DNA of 64,000 bases from Clostridia bacterium (GTDB lineage: Bacteria > Bacillota > Clostridia > Christensenellales > Pumilibacteraceae): contig JAGAPD010000001.1 of NCBI GenBank assembly GCA_017623435.1, positions 1 through 64,000 on the forward strand. The letters run 5' to 3'. The stretch's first letter is position 1. Every line of letters starts with the position of its first letter. This document shows positions 29,110 through 38,338 of this stretch, piece after piece. The notes under the pieces are model-generated. The model saw nothing but the letters and a program-made list of their open reading frames with translations. It searched no databases and was not told the DNA's origin. Position numbers and translations under genes: made by a program.

Positions 29110-30630
29110 TTACTTTTTATCAGCCTTTTCTTTTTTGCTTTTTTGAACGAGCGGAAGCTCAAACCAGAATGTCGTGCCGTGATTTACGACCGAATCAACG
29201 CCGTACTTTGCTTTGTTTACTATGAGCAAGTTTTTGACGATAGAAAGTCCTAATCCGCTACCGACGACGGCACGCTTTGCCTGACTTGCGCGGTAATAGC
29301 GCTCCCAAATCTTATCTTTTTCAGCCGGCGCGATTCCCTTGCCCGTGTCGGACACTTCCACCCTTGCCACGCTTTCAGTTTTGGTCAGTTTAATCGTTAC
29401 CTTTTTATCCTCACCCGTGTAGTTTACGGCGTTACTTATAAGGTTATAAAGGATCTGTTCGAGCATTCTTTCGTCGCAACGGACCAAACACTCCTCCGCT
29501 ATTTCAGTTACGAAATTATAGCCGTCGTTTTCGCGATAAATTGCAAAACGGTCAACCACGTCCCCTATCGTTACGGATAAATCTACCTTCTTAATGTCAG
29601 GTTTTCTCGTGCCCGACTGAATTTTAGATAGGTCTAAAATATCGTTTACGAGCAAGGTCAATCGGTCAACCTCGTCAATGATGACTTCGCAATGCTCGGT
29701 GCGTTTTTTCTCGTTAGAGCCAGAGATATCGCGAATCATTTCCGCGTAAGCCTTTACCATCGTAAGAGGGGTGCGCAAATCGTGAGAAACGTTAGCCAAA
29801 AAGTCGCGTCGCATTTTCTCCGTTTTCTCTAATTCGCTGGACGCGTTATTAAGCGTTTTTGCAAGCTCGTCGTACTCTGCCATTCCTACTTCATGGAAGG
29901 TCACCTTCTCGCCCTTTCCCATTCTTCGCGCAATCTGAGCGTACTCGGTAATGGGGCGAGTGATGTTTTTAGCGAAGGCGTACGAGAAAAGTACGGCTAC
30001 GATAACGCACGCTATCGTCGCTACAACGAGCTGATTTGCAAGCAAGGTGGTCGTCGCACTAAACTGAATAACGGGGGCTACCACGCAAAAATAATACTTG
30101 TCAGTTCCTATCGTTTTTTCACATCCGCTAACCAAAATATAAGCGTCGCTACGCTGTTGGATCATAAACGAGCGCGTCCTATACGAAAACACTCCGTTTC
30201 CCTCTTCTAAGTGCTTAGCATATTCCTCGTCAATAAAATTTTCTTTAGGGAAAAGCGGTTTGTCGTGTCCGTCAAGCGGGTCGACGTTAATTAGCACCTT
30301 CACGTTGTCGTTTGTCGCCTCGCTAATATCCGCGTTGCCCTCAATCCTAAAAACGGTAACGCGCATCGTGTTATCCATAACGGATTGCTCGACGAAGTGC
30401 ATATACTCAGGAGTGACTTCGCCCGTAAAATTGTTCGCGATACTACGACATTCGTTCGTGATTTCGCGCTCCTTCATATCGTTGTAGTACGAACGGAACA
30501 TTATAAACTCCGTCACCCACAGCACCGCAAGTATAATCAGCGTCATTCCGACGAAATATACCCACGTTCGGAGCATAAGCGATCCGCCTTCGCGCCTTCG
30601 CTTTTTAATTTTTTCCTTGTTTTTACTCAT
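29110..30630 (-). CDS. Sensor histidine kinase
   Basis: This 506-residue membrane kinase has one membrane segment near residues 22-45, an extracytoplasmic sensor region (about 50-190) and a second segment near 197-217. HAMP and HisKA domains follow, with the phospho-acceptor His in NVSHDLRTPL, then an HATPase domain (N box NLISNAVNYT, G1 DTGKGI, G2 GSGLGLSIV). It overlaps the response regulator by four bases. The signal is unknown; layout is PhoR/ResE-like. Confidence 0.94.
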   Translation of the reverse strand: MSKNKEKIKKRRREGGSLMLRTWVYFVGMTLIILAVLWVTEFIMFRSYYNDMKEREITNECRSIANNFTGEVTPEYMHFVEQSVMDNTMRVTVFRIEGNADISEATNDNVKVLINVDPLDGHDKPLFPKENFIDEEYAKHLEEGNGVFSYRTRSFMIQQRSDAYILVSGCEKTIGTDKYYFCVVAPVIQFSATTTLLANQLVVATIACVIVAVLFSYAFAKNITRPITEYAQIARRMGKGEKVTFHEVGMAEYDELAKTLNNASSELEKTEKMRRDFLANVSHDLRTPLTMVKAYAEMIRDISGSNEKKRTEHCEVIIDEVDRLTLLVNDILDLSKIQSGTRKPDIKKVDLSVTIGDVVDRFAIYRENDGYNFVTEIAEECLVRCDERMLEQILYNLISNAVNYTGEDKKVTIKLTKTESVARVEVSDTGKGIAPAEKDKIWERYYRASQAKRAVVGSGLGLSIVKNLLIVNKAKYGVDSVVNHGTTFWFELPLVQKSKKEKADKK

Positions 30631-31289
30631 AACTCGATTTTATATCCAAGCCCACGCAACGTAACGATTTTGTCGCGGTACGGTCCGAGCGAAGATCGGA
30701 GCATTTTTACGTGCGTATCAACCGTACGGTCGTCGCCGTAAAAATCGTAGCCCCAAACGTTGCTGAGCAGTTTATCGCGCGAAATCGCAATGCCTTTGTT
30801 TTGCGCTAAATAAAAGAGCAGTTCGTATTCCTTAGGCGTCATATTGATTTTCTCGCCGTCCACGTAAACGTTACGGCCCGCAATATCAATTTCAAGTCCG
30901 TCGGATACGATCGTCGCGTTTTTCTCAGGTTGCGTTCTTTTCAAAATCGCGTTCACCCTCGCCATAACCTCTTTGGGCGAGAAAGGCTTTGTTACGTAGT
31001 CGTCAACGCCCACCTCAAATCCAAAAAGTCTGTCGTATTCTTCCACGCGCGCGGAAAGCATCATAATGGGAATGGACGAAAACTTGCGAATTTCCTTTAC
31101 CGCGTAGTACCCGTCAAGCTTGGGCATCATAACGTCCATAATGACCAAATCGTACTGCCCGTCACGCACCATCTTTACTGCCTGCATACCGTCCTCCGCC
31201 TCAAAGCATTCGTGCCCTTCAAACTCAGCGTATTCCTTTATAACGGTACGTATCATTTGCTCGTCGTCTACGATAAGAATTTTTGCCAT
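30627..31289 (-). CDS. Response regulator, OmpR/PhoB family
   Basis: This 220-residue regulator has a receiver domain with acidic pocket DDE at residues 8-10, phospho-acceptor Asp52 (LVIMDVMMP) and Lys102 (KPF). A C-terminal winged helix (about 130-220) has the recognition segment DDRTVDTHVKMLRSSL. It is the first gene of the operon and is phosphorylated by the overlapping kinase. No obvious target gene is adjacent; the next gene is divergent across 252 bases. Confidence 0.95.
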   Translation of the reverse strand: MAKILIVDDEQMIRTVIKEYAEFEGHECFEAEDGMQAVKMVRDGQYDLVIMDVMMPKLDGYYAVKEIRKFSSIPIMMLSARVEEYDRLFGFEVGVDDYVTKPFSPKEVMARVNAILKRTQPEKNATIVSDGLEIDIAGRNVYVDGEKINMTPKEYELLFYLAQNKGIAISRDKLLSNVWGYDFYGDDRTVDTHVKMLRSSLGPYRDKIVTLRGLGYKIEL

Positions 31290-31459
31290 ACGTTCCTCCT
31301 CTTTATTCGTTTAGTCAATTACACTTAGATTATACAGTCACAAAACGAACAAATCATTACTGAATTGTGTGTTTTGTGTGAAATTGCCACTTTTTTATTT
31401 AATTATACATCAATTTTCGAAAATTTGCAATACATACGCCCACAAAGGGCGCGAAATTA

Positions 31460-31488
31460 TTGACCTTAATTTTTTTCGGTGGTATAAT
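31460..31488 (+). promoter_or_regulatory. Promoter of the 31542-33447 operon
   Basis: TTGACC, 17 bases, TATAAT; GGAGG follows before the ATG at 31542. Confidence 0.85.
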
Positions 31489-31541
31489 AAATAGACTGCG
31501 AGGCGCTGAAAACGCGCCGATGCGAGTACACGGAGGCATTT

Positions 31542-32696
31542 ATGAGCGACGAGATTAAAAAAGAGTGTGACGGCAACTGCGCAGGTTGCGGACAAAATTC
31601 CACTTGCGAAGAAGCAAAGAAAGAACAGGAAAACGCCGTTGAAAACGAATTCAAAGGGCTGGATTATATGATAAAGCTGTCCTACGCGTGCGTGGACAGA
31701 TGCGAAGAAATGGACTACGGCAAAAAGCGTAATCTTTTATTTTCGCTATATTCCTTCCGTTGTTTGTTTGACAACACGCCCCTCTATTCTTTAAGCAAAG
31801 TTTTGGTAAAATACGGCTGTTCATTTTTCACCGCGGACGAAAAGTACGCTAAGCGCGAGCACGTTTACGCCGTTACCGATAGCACGGGCAAGGTCGCTTA
31901 TAAGTTCGACGCAGGCTCTCCCGTATGGGCGGAGGCGGTTAAAGCCAAGAAAATCACGGGCGAAAACGCCACTCTTCCCCAAAAATTCACGCTGTTCGAG
32001 ACTGCTTATCTTCTTGCGGATATGTCGACGGCGACGGCAGAGCTTAAAGCGTTGTGGCTCGTTTACTTCCCCTACGTCTTTTTAATCGGCGCACCCGTTG
32101 AATACGACCTTTACGATGCGCTCAAAGAGAAACTCCACACGCCAGAGGTTTTCTCGTGCGCTAACGAGGGCAGATACGCCGACAATATTTGTTGCACGAC
32201 GGCTGAGCTTAACGGCGAACATCCCCTCATTGCCGACTGGTACCGCCCCTTCGTTGAGTGGAAGTGCGAGAAAAACGAAAAGGGAATCAGTCACGAAACG
32301 GCAAAATACCAAAAAGCTTTGGCGCTGGGCGACTACGCATACGCGCTTTCAGGCACGGAAAAATTGCTTGATTCCTTCCCCGACGACGAGGAAATATTAC
32401 TTCTTAACATTTCGGCAAGAATGTCGCTTGCGCCCTCGGTTGGACTTGAAGAGCGCGTTAAGCTTCTTTCCGACAACTTCCGCATTATTACCGACGCGTT
32501 TAAGACACCGCTTAAAAAGTATCATTACTTCCTTTACTACCGCGGTCTTACTCAGCTGGGAATGAATATGCCCGACCACGCCGAGGCAGATTTTAAGGCG
32601 TGCTTGGAAATTGACGAGCGTTTCGAGCCTGCACTTATGATGCTCAAAGGCATTGAAAACGCCAAAAACGAAAATAACGACGATAATTTGAATTAA
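31542..32696 (+). CDS. Unknown protein: N-terminal Cys cluster, C-terminal TPR-like repeats
   Basis: I do not recognise this 384-residue soluble protein. Residues 9-22 hold four cysteines (CDGNCAGCGQNSTC) of the kind that binds zinc or an iron-sulfur cluster, and eight more cysteines are spread through the chain. The last 130 residues look like helical TPR-type repeats (ALALGDYAYALSGTEKLL, then HAEADFKACLEIDERFEPAL). The strong promoter and GGAGG site make it a confident gene. It forms an operon with the next unknown gene. Confidence 0.8.
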   Translation: MSDEIKKECDGNCAGCGQNSTCEEAKKEQENAVENEFKGLDYMIKLSYACVDRCEEMDYGKKRNLLFSLYSFRCLFDNTPLYSLSKVLVKYGCSFFTADEKYAKREHVYAVTDSTGKVAYKFDAGSPVWAEAVKAKKITGENATLPQKFTLFETAYLLADMSTATAELKALWLVYFPYVFLIGAPVEYDLYDALKEKLHTPEVFSCANEGRYADNICCTTAELNGEHPLIADWYRPFVEWKCEKNEKGISHETAKYQKALALGDYAYALSGTEKLLDSFPDDEEILLLNISARMSLAPSVGLEERVKLLSDNFRIITDAFKTPLKKYHYFLYYRGLTQLGMNMPDHAEADFKACLEIDERFEPALMMLKGIENAKNENNDDNLN

Positions 32697-32709
32697 TCAG
32701 GAGTGAGTT

Positions 32710-33447
32710 ATGGAATACCGTATTTTAGGTAAAAACGACAGCGAGGCTGAAATCAGCGCTTTCGTGACGGCGTGCAACGACGCTTGCGAGGCGAAATTTT
32801 TGCTTGCCGAAAAAAAGATTGCGGACGTTCTTCGCACGATCGCTGACAGTCCCCGTCTTTTCGCACAATTCCGTGGTGCGCTGTCGGGCTACGACCGTAT
32901 CGCAGAGTTCCAAAAATCGCAAACCAAAGTGGGTGGCAGAAGTAAGCTTGCCGTTCCGCAAAATCAGTCCAAGCTGATGGCGTACGTTTTCTGCTTACTG
33001 ATGGAAATCGACTCGGGTAAGCGCTCGCTCCGTGAGTTTTTGGACGAATATTTTTACCACACCAACCCCACCGAAGAATACGCTTTATTCGCGTCCGCCC
33101 TTTTAGTACCTTTCCGCGACGTGACCGAATACGTGTTCTACAACGGCGTCGAATCGTACGCCGAGGAAGAAACGGTGGACAGCACCTTGCGCGAAACGGT
33201 AAAAAGCATGCTCCAAGAAATGAACTCCATCACCAACGAATCCTCGCTCGTTTCTATGAAGCTTAAACAAGAGCTTTTTATGTTCGCGCGCGCGGTTGAA
33301 AGCTCGCTTACGCCGAATAGAATTGATCTTATTAAACCGCTTTTGACGGGATATAAAAATACCGTGCTTTCCTGTCCGCTCCGCGACCGCCTTGCGCCCT
33401 ATTTTGACAAGCTTTTCCGTCTTCTCACAACCGCAGAAATATTGTAA
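32710..33447 (+). CDS. Unknown helical protein, second gene of operon
   Basis: This 245-residue soluble protein is not recognised. Nearly all of it looks alpha-helical, with no signal peptide, membrane segment or catalytic motif. It begins 13 bases after the TPR-like gene and behind GGAGTGAG, so the two are co-expressed and may act together. A 30-bp palindromic terminator closes the operon. Confidence 0.78.
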   Translation: MEYRILGKNDSEAEISAFVTACNDACEAKFLLAEKKIADVLRTIADSPRLFAQFRGALSGYDRIAEFQKSQTKVGGRSKLAVPQNQSKLMAYVFCLLMEIDSGKRSLREFLDEYFYHTNPTEEYALFASALLVPFRDVTEYVFYNGVESYAEEETVDSTLRETVKSMLQEMNSITNESSLVSMKLKQELFMFARAVESSLTPNRIDLIKPLLTGYKNTVLSCPLRDRLAPYFDKLFRLLTTAEIL

Positions 33448-33464
33448 AGATTATTGAATAAACG

Positions 33465-33494
33465 AAAACGGGCTACCACGTGGTAGTCCGTTTT
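33465..33494. terminator. 30-bp palindromic terminator (copy 5)
   Basis: Stem AAAACGG(g)CTACC / GGTAG(t)CCGTTTT around ACGT, followed by TATTTTT. Shared by convergent genes. Confidence 0.9.
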
Positions 33495-33502
33495 TATTTT
33501 TG

Positions 33503-35026
33503 CTATATGTTTTGACGAGTGACGAGTGCTTTTTTGCCGTAGCGTTTTCGCCAAGTAAAGAGCATGGAAAACAGCGAAACTATCACTCCTATCAGCCAGC
33601 CGAGTGGCCAGCTCCACCAGATACCTGAATGCGAGCCAAGCGCGTAGGCAAGCACGTACGCGAGCGCTACTCTTACGATAAGATCAAGCGTAGTGCTGAC
33701 GGTAAATCCTATCATCATTGACGAGCCTTTTAGTGCGCTGTCGCACACGATTTTTACGGACAATAGCGCGTAGAAGGGTACGATTATCCACAAAATTTCC
33801 TTACCGATATTCACGACCGCGGAAGAAACGCTACCGTCGATAAATAAGCCTATTAGCCAGTCCGCGCCGACAACCGCAAGCGCGACTATGACCACGGTAA
33901 TAACCGCTATCATAAGCGACGCTGACTTTACGCCCTTGCGCAGTCTGTCCTCTCTGCCTGCGCCGATATTTTGCGAAACGAAAATAGTGAGCGCGTTACC
34001 CGTAGTAGAAATGATGTTGATGCAGAAGGTATTTATCTTCATTGCCGCACCGTATCCCGCCATTACGGTTGGACCGAAAGAGTTTACGAGGTTTTGGATA
34101 AATAGCTGTCCGATGGACACCGTTGACATCTGAATGGTGCTTGGAATACCTACCGTCAAAATCTCTTTCAGCGTGGTTAAAGTTAGTCTTTTGTAAGGCT
34201 TACGACCGAACGTATACGCGAAAAGTGAACCAAGCGAAGTTTTTGCAAAGTAAAAAAGGAATACGAAAAAACGCGCAATTTTAACGCCCACGAGCGTGAA
34301 AAACTTTACTAAACCCTTCTTATCAGATAGATCGATATTTTTCTTTTCTCTCTTTTCTTTGCCTAAATTCGTAAGCACGTAGACGAGCACGAGTAGCGAC
34401 AAAACGCCTGCGATTCCCTGCGCGATTACCGTCGCGATCGACAGTCCCCACACGCCCATATTAAAGGATACGATAAACCAAATATCGAGCGCTACGTTGA
34501 AAAGCGTGGAAAAAATCAGGAAAAACAGAGGTATTTTGGAATTTCCAAGCGACTGAAAAACGGAATTACAGAGGTTGTATATGAATATAAAGAAAATACC
34601 CAAAATGTAAATTTGCAAGTAGCTTACGCTGTCCGCAAGCACGCTTTCAGGCGTAGACAAGAGCCTTAAAAGTGGCTCGGTTGCGAAAAAACCTGCTACG
34701 GTCAAAACGATTGCAAGCGCCGTGAACAGTAAAAACGCCGTGGAAATCGCGCCCTTTAACCGCACGAAATCTTTTTCGCCGTACAGCCTACTTGACACTA
34801 CCGAACAGCCCACGCTAAGCCCCGCACCTATCGACATAAAAATCATCGTGATGGGAAAGGAGGCGCTGACCGCGGCTAAGGCGTTTTCGCCCAAAAGCTG
34901 TCCTGCAATTACGCTGTCCGCTACGTTATAAAGCTGTTGAAAACTTACCGATAAGAGCATCGGCAAGGTAAAAGCAATCATCAGTTTTAGCGGATTGCCC
35001 CTACTCATATCTTTCGTATTACTCAA
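33503..35026 (-). CDS. MATE family efflux transporter (second copy)
   Basis: This 507-residue, 12-segment exporter is of the MATE/MOP superfamily. Features include PLKLMIAFTLPMLLS at the N-terminus, NVADSVIAGQLLGENALAA near residue 30 and GYGAAMKINTF near residue 321. A charged cytoplasmic insertion near 225-240 (GKEKREKKNIDLSDKKG) is unusual. The start is TTG at 35026, placed at ideal distance from AAAGGAG; the next in-frame ATG is 18 bases further and less well spaced. Substrate unknown. It differs strongly from the MATE gene at 22662. Confidence 0.92.
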   Translation of the reverse strand: MSNTKDMSRGNPLKLMIAFTLPMLLSVSFQQLYNVADSVIAGQLLGENALAAVSASFPITMIFMSIGAGLSVGCSVVSSRLYGEKDFVRLKGAISTAFLLFTALAIVLTVAGFFATEPLLRLLSTPESVLADSVSYLQIYILGIFFIFIYNLCNSVFQSLGNSKIPLFFLIFSTLFNVALDIWFIVSFNMGVWGLSIATVIAQGIAGVLSLLVLVYVLTNLGKEKREKKNIDLSDKKGLVKFFTLVGVKIARFFVFLFYFAKTSLGSLFAYTFGRKPYKRLTLTTLKEILTVGIPSTIQMSTVSIGQLFIQNLVNSFGPTVMAGYGAAMKINTFCINIISTTGNALTIFVSQNIGAGREDRLRKGVKSASLMIAVITVVIVALAVVGADWLIGLFIDGSVSSAVVNIGKEILWIIVPFYALLSVKIVCDSALKGSSMMIGFTVSTTLDLIVRVALAYVLAYALGSHSGIWWSWPLGWLIGVIVSLFSMLFTWRKRYGKKALVTRQNI

Positions 35027-35052
35027 TTTTTTGCTCCTTTTTATCCGATAAA

Positions 35053-35086
35053 AACGTGGTGACCGCTAAAAACGGCGCACCACGTT
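35053..35086 (-). terminator. Terminator of the dnaX-ebfC-recR operon
   Basis: Outer stem AACGTGGTG/CACCACGTT with an inner CG pair and A/T-rich loop, followed on the minus strand by TTTTTAT. A degenerate 30-bp-family copy overlaps its right half. Confidence 0.8.
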
Positions 35087-35098
35087 ACCCTTCGTTTT
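35069..35098. repeat. Degenerate 30-bp palindrome-family copy after recR
   Basis: Exactly 30 bases, starting AAAACG and ending CGTTTT with AC|GT at the centre, but with inner arms no longer complementary. It overlaps the recR terminator. Confidence 0.6.
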
Positions 35099-35681
35099 AA
35101 ATTTCAGTTCTCGATTCAAGCGCTCTGGTGAGCGTAACTTCGTCAGCGTATTCAATCTCGCTACCCATACTTACGCCCTGCGCAATCCTCGTGACTTTTA
35201 TGCCCATAGGTTTAAGCAGTCTTGCTAAATAAACTGCCGTCGCCTCACCCTCAACGTCAGGGTTAGTGGCAATAATAACCTCCTTAACTCCGTCTAACCT
35301 ACCCAAAAGCTGCTTTATCCTAAGCTCGTTAGGTCCTTTGCCTTCTAAGGGATTAAGCGTTCCGCCCAAAACGTGATAAACGAACGTGCGCCCAGCCACC
35401 CTTTCAATAGACAAAATGTCTTTGGGCTGCGCCACCACGCAAATTACGCTGTTATCGCGCGTTGAGCATATATCGCACACTTCCTTGTCCGTAAGGTTTC
35501 CGCACACGCTACAAAACTTAACTTCCTCCTTGACCTGAACGATAGCCTCTGCGAACTCCTTCGCGTCCTCGTCGCTCATGTTCACAACGGCGTAAGCGTA
35601 ACGCTGAGCGGTCTTTTGCCCCACGCCCGGCAATGCGCAAAACCTGTTTATCAGGCGTTGTATTGCATCGGGATGGCGCAT
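35097..35681 (-). CDS. recR: Recombination mediator RecR
   Basis: This 194-residue protein works with RecO and RecF in recombinational repair of gaps. It has an N-terminal helix-hairpin-helix (FCALPGVGQKTAQRYA), a zinc finger CSVCGNLTDKEVCDIC and a Toprim domain. Length is normal. Its ATG overlaps the ebfC stop by one base (TGATG), which implies coupling. dnaX-ebfC-recR is the classic bacterial gene order. Confidence 0.97.
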   Translation of the reverse strand: MRHPDAIQRLINRFCALPGVGQKTAQRYAYAVVNMSDEDAKEFAEAIVQVKEEVKFCSVCGNLTDKEVCDICSTRDNSVICVVAQPKDILSIERVAGRTFVYHVLGGTLNPLEGKGPNELRIKQLLGRLDGVKEVIIATNPDVEGEATAVYLARLLKPMGIKVTRIAQGVSMGSEIEYADEVTLTRALESRTEI

Positions 35682-36007
35682 CAGAACATTCCACCCACGC
35701 CAGCCGGCATAAGCTCAGCAGAAAGCGCGTCCGCCTCCTCGCTGGCCGCGTTGAAAGCCGCTACCAAAAGGTCTTCGAGCATTTCGATATCGTCGGGATC
35801 AACCGCCTCGGGCTTGATAGAAACGCCTACGATCTTTTTGTCACCCGTCATAGTTACGGTAACCATACCGCCTGCAGTACCCTCTACTTCCGTATTCTTT
35901 AACTCTTCCTGCGCTGCAGCCATTTGCTCCTGAAGTTTTTGTGCCTGGCGCATCATTGCTTGCATATTCATTCCGCCACCAAAGCCGCCACGTCCACCGT
36001 ATGCCAT
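35681..36007 (-). CDS. YbaB/EbfC nucleoid-associated protein
   Basis: This 108-residue DNA-binding protein forms a dimer of tweezer shape. The Gly-rich N-terminus with GGFGGGMNM is followed by [19 protein letters not shown] and the conserved [23 protein letters not shown]. Length is normal. It lies between dnaX and recR, the standard context. Confidence 0.95.
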   Translation of the reverse strand: MAYGGRGGFGGGMNMQAMMRQAQKLQEQMAAAQEELKNTEVEGTAGGMVTVTMTGDKKIVGVSIKPEAVDPDDIEMLEDLLVAAFNAASEEADALSAELMPAGVGGMF

Positions 36008-36027
36008 AATTAAAATCTCCTTTTATA

Positions 36028-37560
36028 CTAATTTCTCGCGTTCTTAATATTAAGCTTCGCGTCACCGATAAGTTTCTTAATTTTACTAATTTCGCTGTCC
36101 ATATCCACGCCACCCGTCTGCTTGTTCACGACCAGAGTAAACGGATCGCCGTTGACCTCGAGCGCGCGCGTGATAGCGTCCACCGTATCCTGAGCGGAAA
36201 GTGCCAGGAAGTTATCCGCATCCGCCCACACGACGAGCTTGTCTTTTTCAATAACTACTTCCTTTACGCTTGACAGCAGTCCTACTACCCTTGACGACTC
36301 GTTCATACGACAGTACGTCGTAATTCTACCCCAAACGCTACGCGCGTCCATAGGTTTTGACGAGGTACGTACCCCTTCGTTTTGCTTTGAAGCGGTAGGT
36401 TGAGTAGCCACTACGGGCTGAGCAAAATCACCGTTATTTAGTCTGTTTTCTATCCTCGTCAAGCGTTCTTCAATAGCGGATAAATCCACGACGGCGAGCT
36501 TACAAGCACGCATCGTAGCGCATTCAAGTACGATTCTCGGACTAACCGAATAGCGAAGTTCGGTGTCGATCGACGAGAAAATATTGATGATTTCCACGAG
36601 TAGCTGAACGGAGCGGTTATTCGCCTCTTCCTTCATTCTCGCAAGCTCTTCGCGACTTCCAAGCACGTTGCCCTTGTCCGTAGTTTTAAGCACCAAAAGG
36701 TCGCGCGCGTACGAGCACAAGTCCTTTGCAATAAGCGAAACGGACTTTCCTGCCGAGCACATATCGTCCACGGCACACAGCGCACCGCCTACGTTCATTT
36801 CGGCAATCGCGGTAAAAAGCGCTTTCGTGCCTTCCTTTCCCGACGCGCCCAAAACGGACAAAACGTCGTCGTAAGTGAGAAAAGAAGAATAGTTCATACA
36901 TCTATCCGCAATAGACAGCATATCGCGCACCGAGCCTTCCGCCGCCGAGGCGATAAGGTTGAGTGCCTCCTCTTCCGCCATTACGTTTTCCTTTTCATAA
37001 ACGGATTTGAGATAATTTTTAAGAGTTTCTTGGGGCACGAGGCGGAAATCAAACCTCATACAACGCGAAAGCACGGTCGCAGGGAGCTTATGCACTTCGG
37101 TAGTTGCCAAAATAAATACCGAGTGGGCAGGCGGTTCTTCCAGCGTTTTGAGTAGCGCGTTGAACGCTGCCGGCGTAAGCATATGCACCTCGTCGATAAT
37201 GTATACCTTATATCTTCCCGACACGGGCGGATACTGAACGTTGTCCACGATATCGCGCACCTGATCTACGCCGTTATTAGACGCCGCGTCAAGCTCGATA
37301 ATATCAATGTTTCCAGCGTTAAGAGCCTTACAGGTCGCGCATTTTCCGCACGGCGAGCCGTTTTCGGGCGAAGTGCAGTTGATTGCGCGCGCAAAAATAC
37401 GGGCGCAGGTCGTTTTTCCCGTTCCGCGACTTCCCGTAAAAAGATATGCGTGCGTGATTCTATCAGAAGTAATCTGATTAGTGAGCGTACGCGTGATATG
37501 ATCTTGTGCGATTACGTCCGCAAAAGTTGACGGACGGTATTTTCTGTATAATGCTAACAC
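36028..37560 (-). CDS. dnaX: DNA polymerase III subunits gamma/tau
   Basis: This 510-residue clamp-loader ATPase has Walker A GSRGTGKTT near residue 44, a zinc module CTSPENGSPCGKCATC near 63-78, Walker B IIDEVHML near 125 and the sensor-1 region LATTE. The start is GTG at 37560 behind GAGG. I saw no programmed-frameshift slippery run. Residues near 392-402 (KQNEGVRTSSK) in the poorly conserved linker are encoded by a half-copy of the 30-bp palindrome family. Length is typical of tau-only DnaX in Clostridia. Confidence 0.97.
   Translation of the reverse strand: MLALYRKYRPSTFADVIAQDHITRTLTNQITSDRITHAYLFTGSRGTGKTTCARIFARAINCTSPENGSPCGKCATCKALNAGNIDIIELDAASNNGVDQVRDIVDNVQYPPVSGRYKVYIIDEVHMLTPAAFNALLKTLEEPPAHSVFILATTEVHKLPATVLSRCMRFDFRLVPQETLKNYLKSVYEKENVMAEEEALNLIASAAEGSVRDMLSIADRCMNYSSFLTYDDVLSVLGASGKEGTKALFTAIAEMNVGGALCAVDDMCSAGKSVSLIAKDLCSYARDLLVLKTTDKGNVLGSREELARMKEEANNRSVQLLVEIINIFSSIDTELRYSVSPRIVLECATMRACKLAVVDLSAIEERLTRIENRLNNGDFAQPVVATQPTASKQNEGVRTSSKPMDARSVWGRITTYCRMNESSRVVGLLSSVKEVVIEKDKLVVWADADNFLALSAQDTVDAITRALEVNGDPFTLVVNKQTGGVDMDSEISKIKKLIGDAKLNIKNARN
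36354..36383. repeat. Degenerate 30-bp palindrome-family copy inside dnaX
   Basis: The right half matches the family exactly (GTACCCC...CGTTTT, centre AC|GT). The left half retains GTTTTGACGAGGTAC. It lies in frame in the DnaX linker. Confidence 0.6.
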
Positions 37561-37711
37561 TTTATATAACCTCTATATTAATTATAACCTAATTTTACGC
37601 TTTTGTCAAAGATACGACGATAGTTTTAGTGCAATAAAGGGCGTACTTAGGCGACATTTTTCGTCCGTTTATTACAAAAAAATTAAATTTTTACTTTTTT
37701 CTCATTTTCTC

Positions 37712-37740
37712 TTGCAAAAATCGCGACGATAGTGTATAAT
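37712..37740 (+). promoter_or_regulatory. Promoter of the tandem-XRE gene
   Basis: TTGCAA, 17 bases, TATAAT, 32 bases before the ATG. Confidence 0.8.
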
Positions 37741-37772
37741 AAAAACATAAAATTCCACACGAGGACGGCATT

Positions 37773-38231
37773 ATGGAAACGTCGTATTACATTAGCATTG
37801 CAATTAAAAAGTTCCTTGACGAGAGGGGTATGAAGTCGTACCACCTCGCCTTGGCGTCCGGTTGCAACAAAACGGCGGTCAACTCGTGGCTGTATCAGCG
37901 TCAAGAGCCTTCCTCGCAAGCCCTTATGCGCCTTGCGGATTATATGAACGTTTCGCTCGATTATATGCTGGGCAGGACGAAAAATAAAAGCATCATTCTT
38001 ACAGGTACGCCCGATAAGTTTGGACGCAGACTTTTCTCCATTCCTCTTCCCGAGGGTATGAGTTATTACAAGCTTGCTCACATTTGCGGAATGGGCACGT
38101 CAGGACTTAGCAAGTGGAGAGATCTTAAACGCGTACCAAAGCTGGACGTTCTTATTAAATTAGCCGACTACTTCGGCTGTTCAGTCGATTACCTCGTAGG
38201 AAGAACGAACATTCCTTATATGGCAGAATAA
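37773..38231 (+). CDS. Tandem XRE helix-turn-helix protein
   Basis: This 152-residue protein is two XRE DNA-binding domains and little else. The first spans about residues 8-68 (ending LADYMNVSLDYMLGRTKN) and the second about 92-148 (ending LADYFGCSVDYLVGRTNI). The matching tails show they arose by duplication. Two linked half-site readers could bind an asymmetric or extended operator as a monomer. It has its own promoter and terminator, and its target is not evident. Confidence 0.85.
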   Translation: METSYYISIAIKKFLDERGMKSYHLALASGCNKTAVNSWLYQRQEPSSQALMRLADYMNVSLDYMLGRTKNKSIILTGTPDKFGRRLFSIPLPEGMSYYKLAHICGMGTSGLSKWRDLKRVPKLDVLIKLADYFGCSVDYLVGRTNIPYMAE

Positions 38232-38235
38232 ACCA

Positions 38236-38265
38236 AAAACCGCAGGGTACGTCCTATGCGGTTTT
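38236..38265 (+). terminator. 30-bp-family terminator, slightly degenerate
   Basis: AAAACCGCA...TGCGGTTTT, exactly 30 bases and centred on AC|GT, with two mismatches and a G-T pair near the loop; followed by TATTTTTT. Confidence 0.8.
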
Positions 38266-38338
38266 TATTTTTTACCAACCACAATATCCAACTGATTCTA
38301 TCGTCAATTTTTTGCAAATGCATTTATTAGGAGTAAAA

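Noticed and set aside
36028..37560. Programmed frameshift producing gamma from dnaX
   Set aside because: I saw no A-AAA-AAG-type slippery run followed by a hairpin. The palindrome near 36368 is not preceded by one.
38312..38338. Longer N-terminus for TrmO
   Set aside because: The earlier ATG lacks a ribosome site, whereas AGGAG lies 5 bases before the ATG at 38339.
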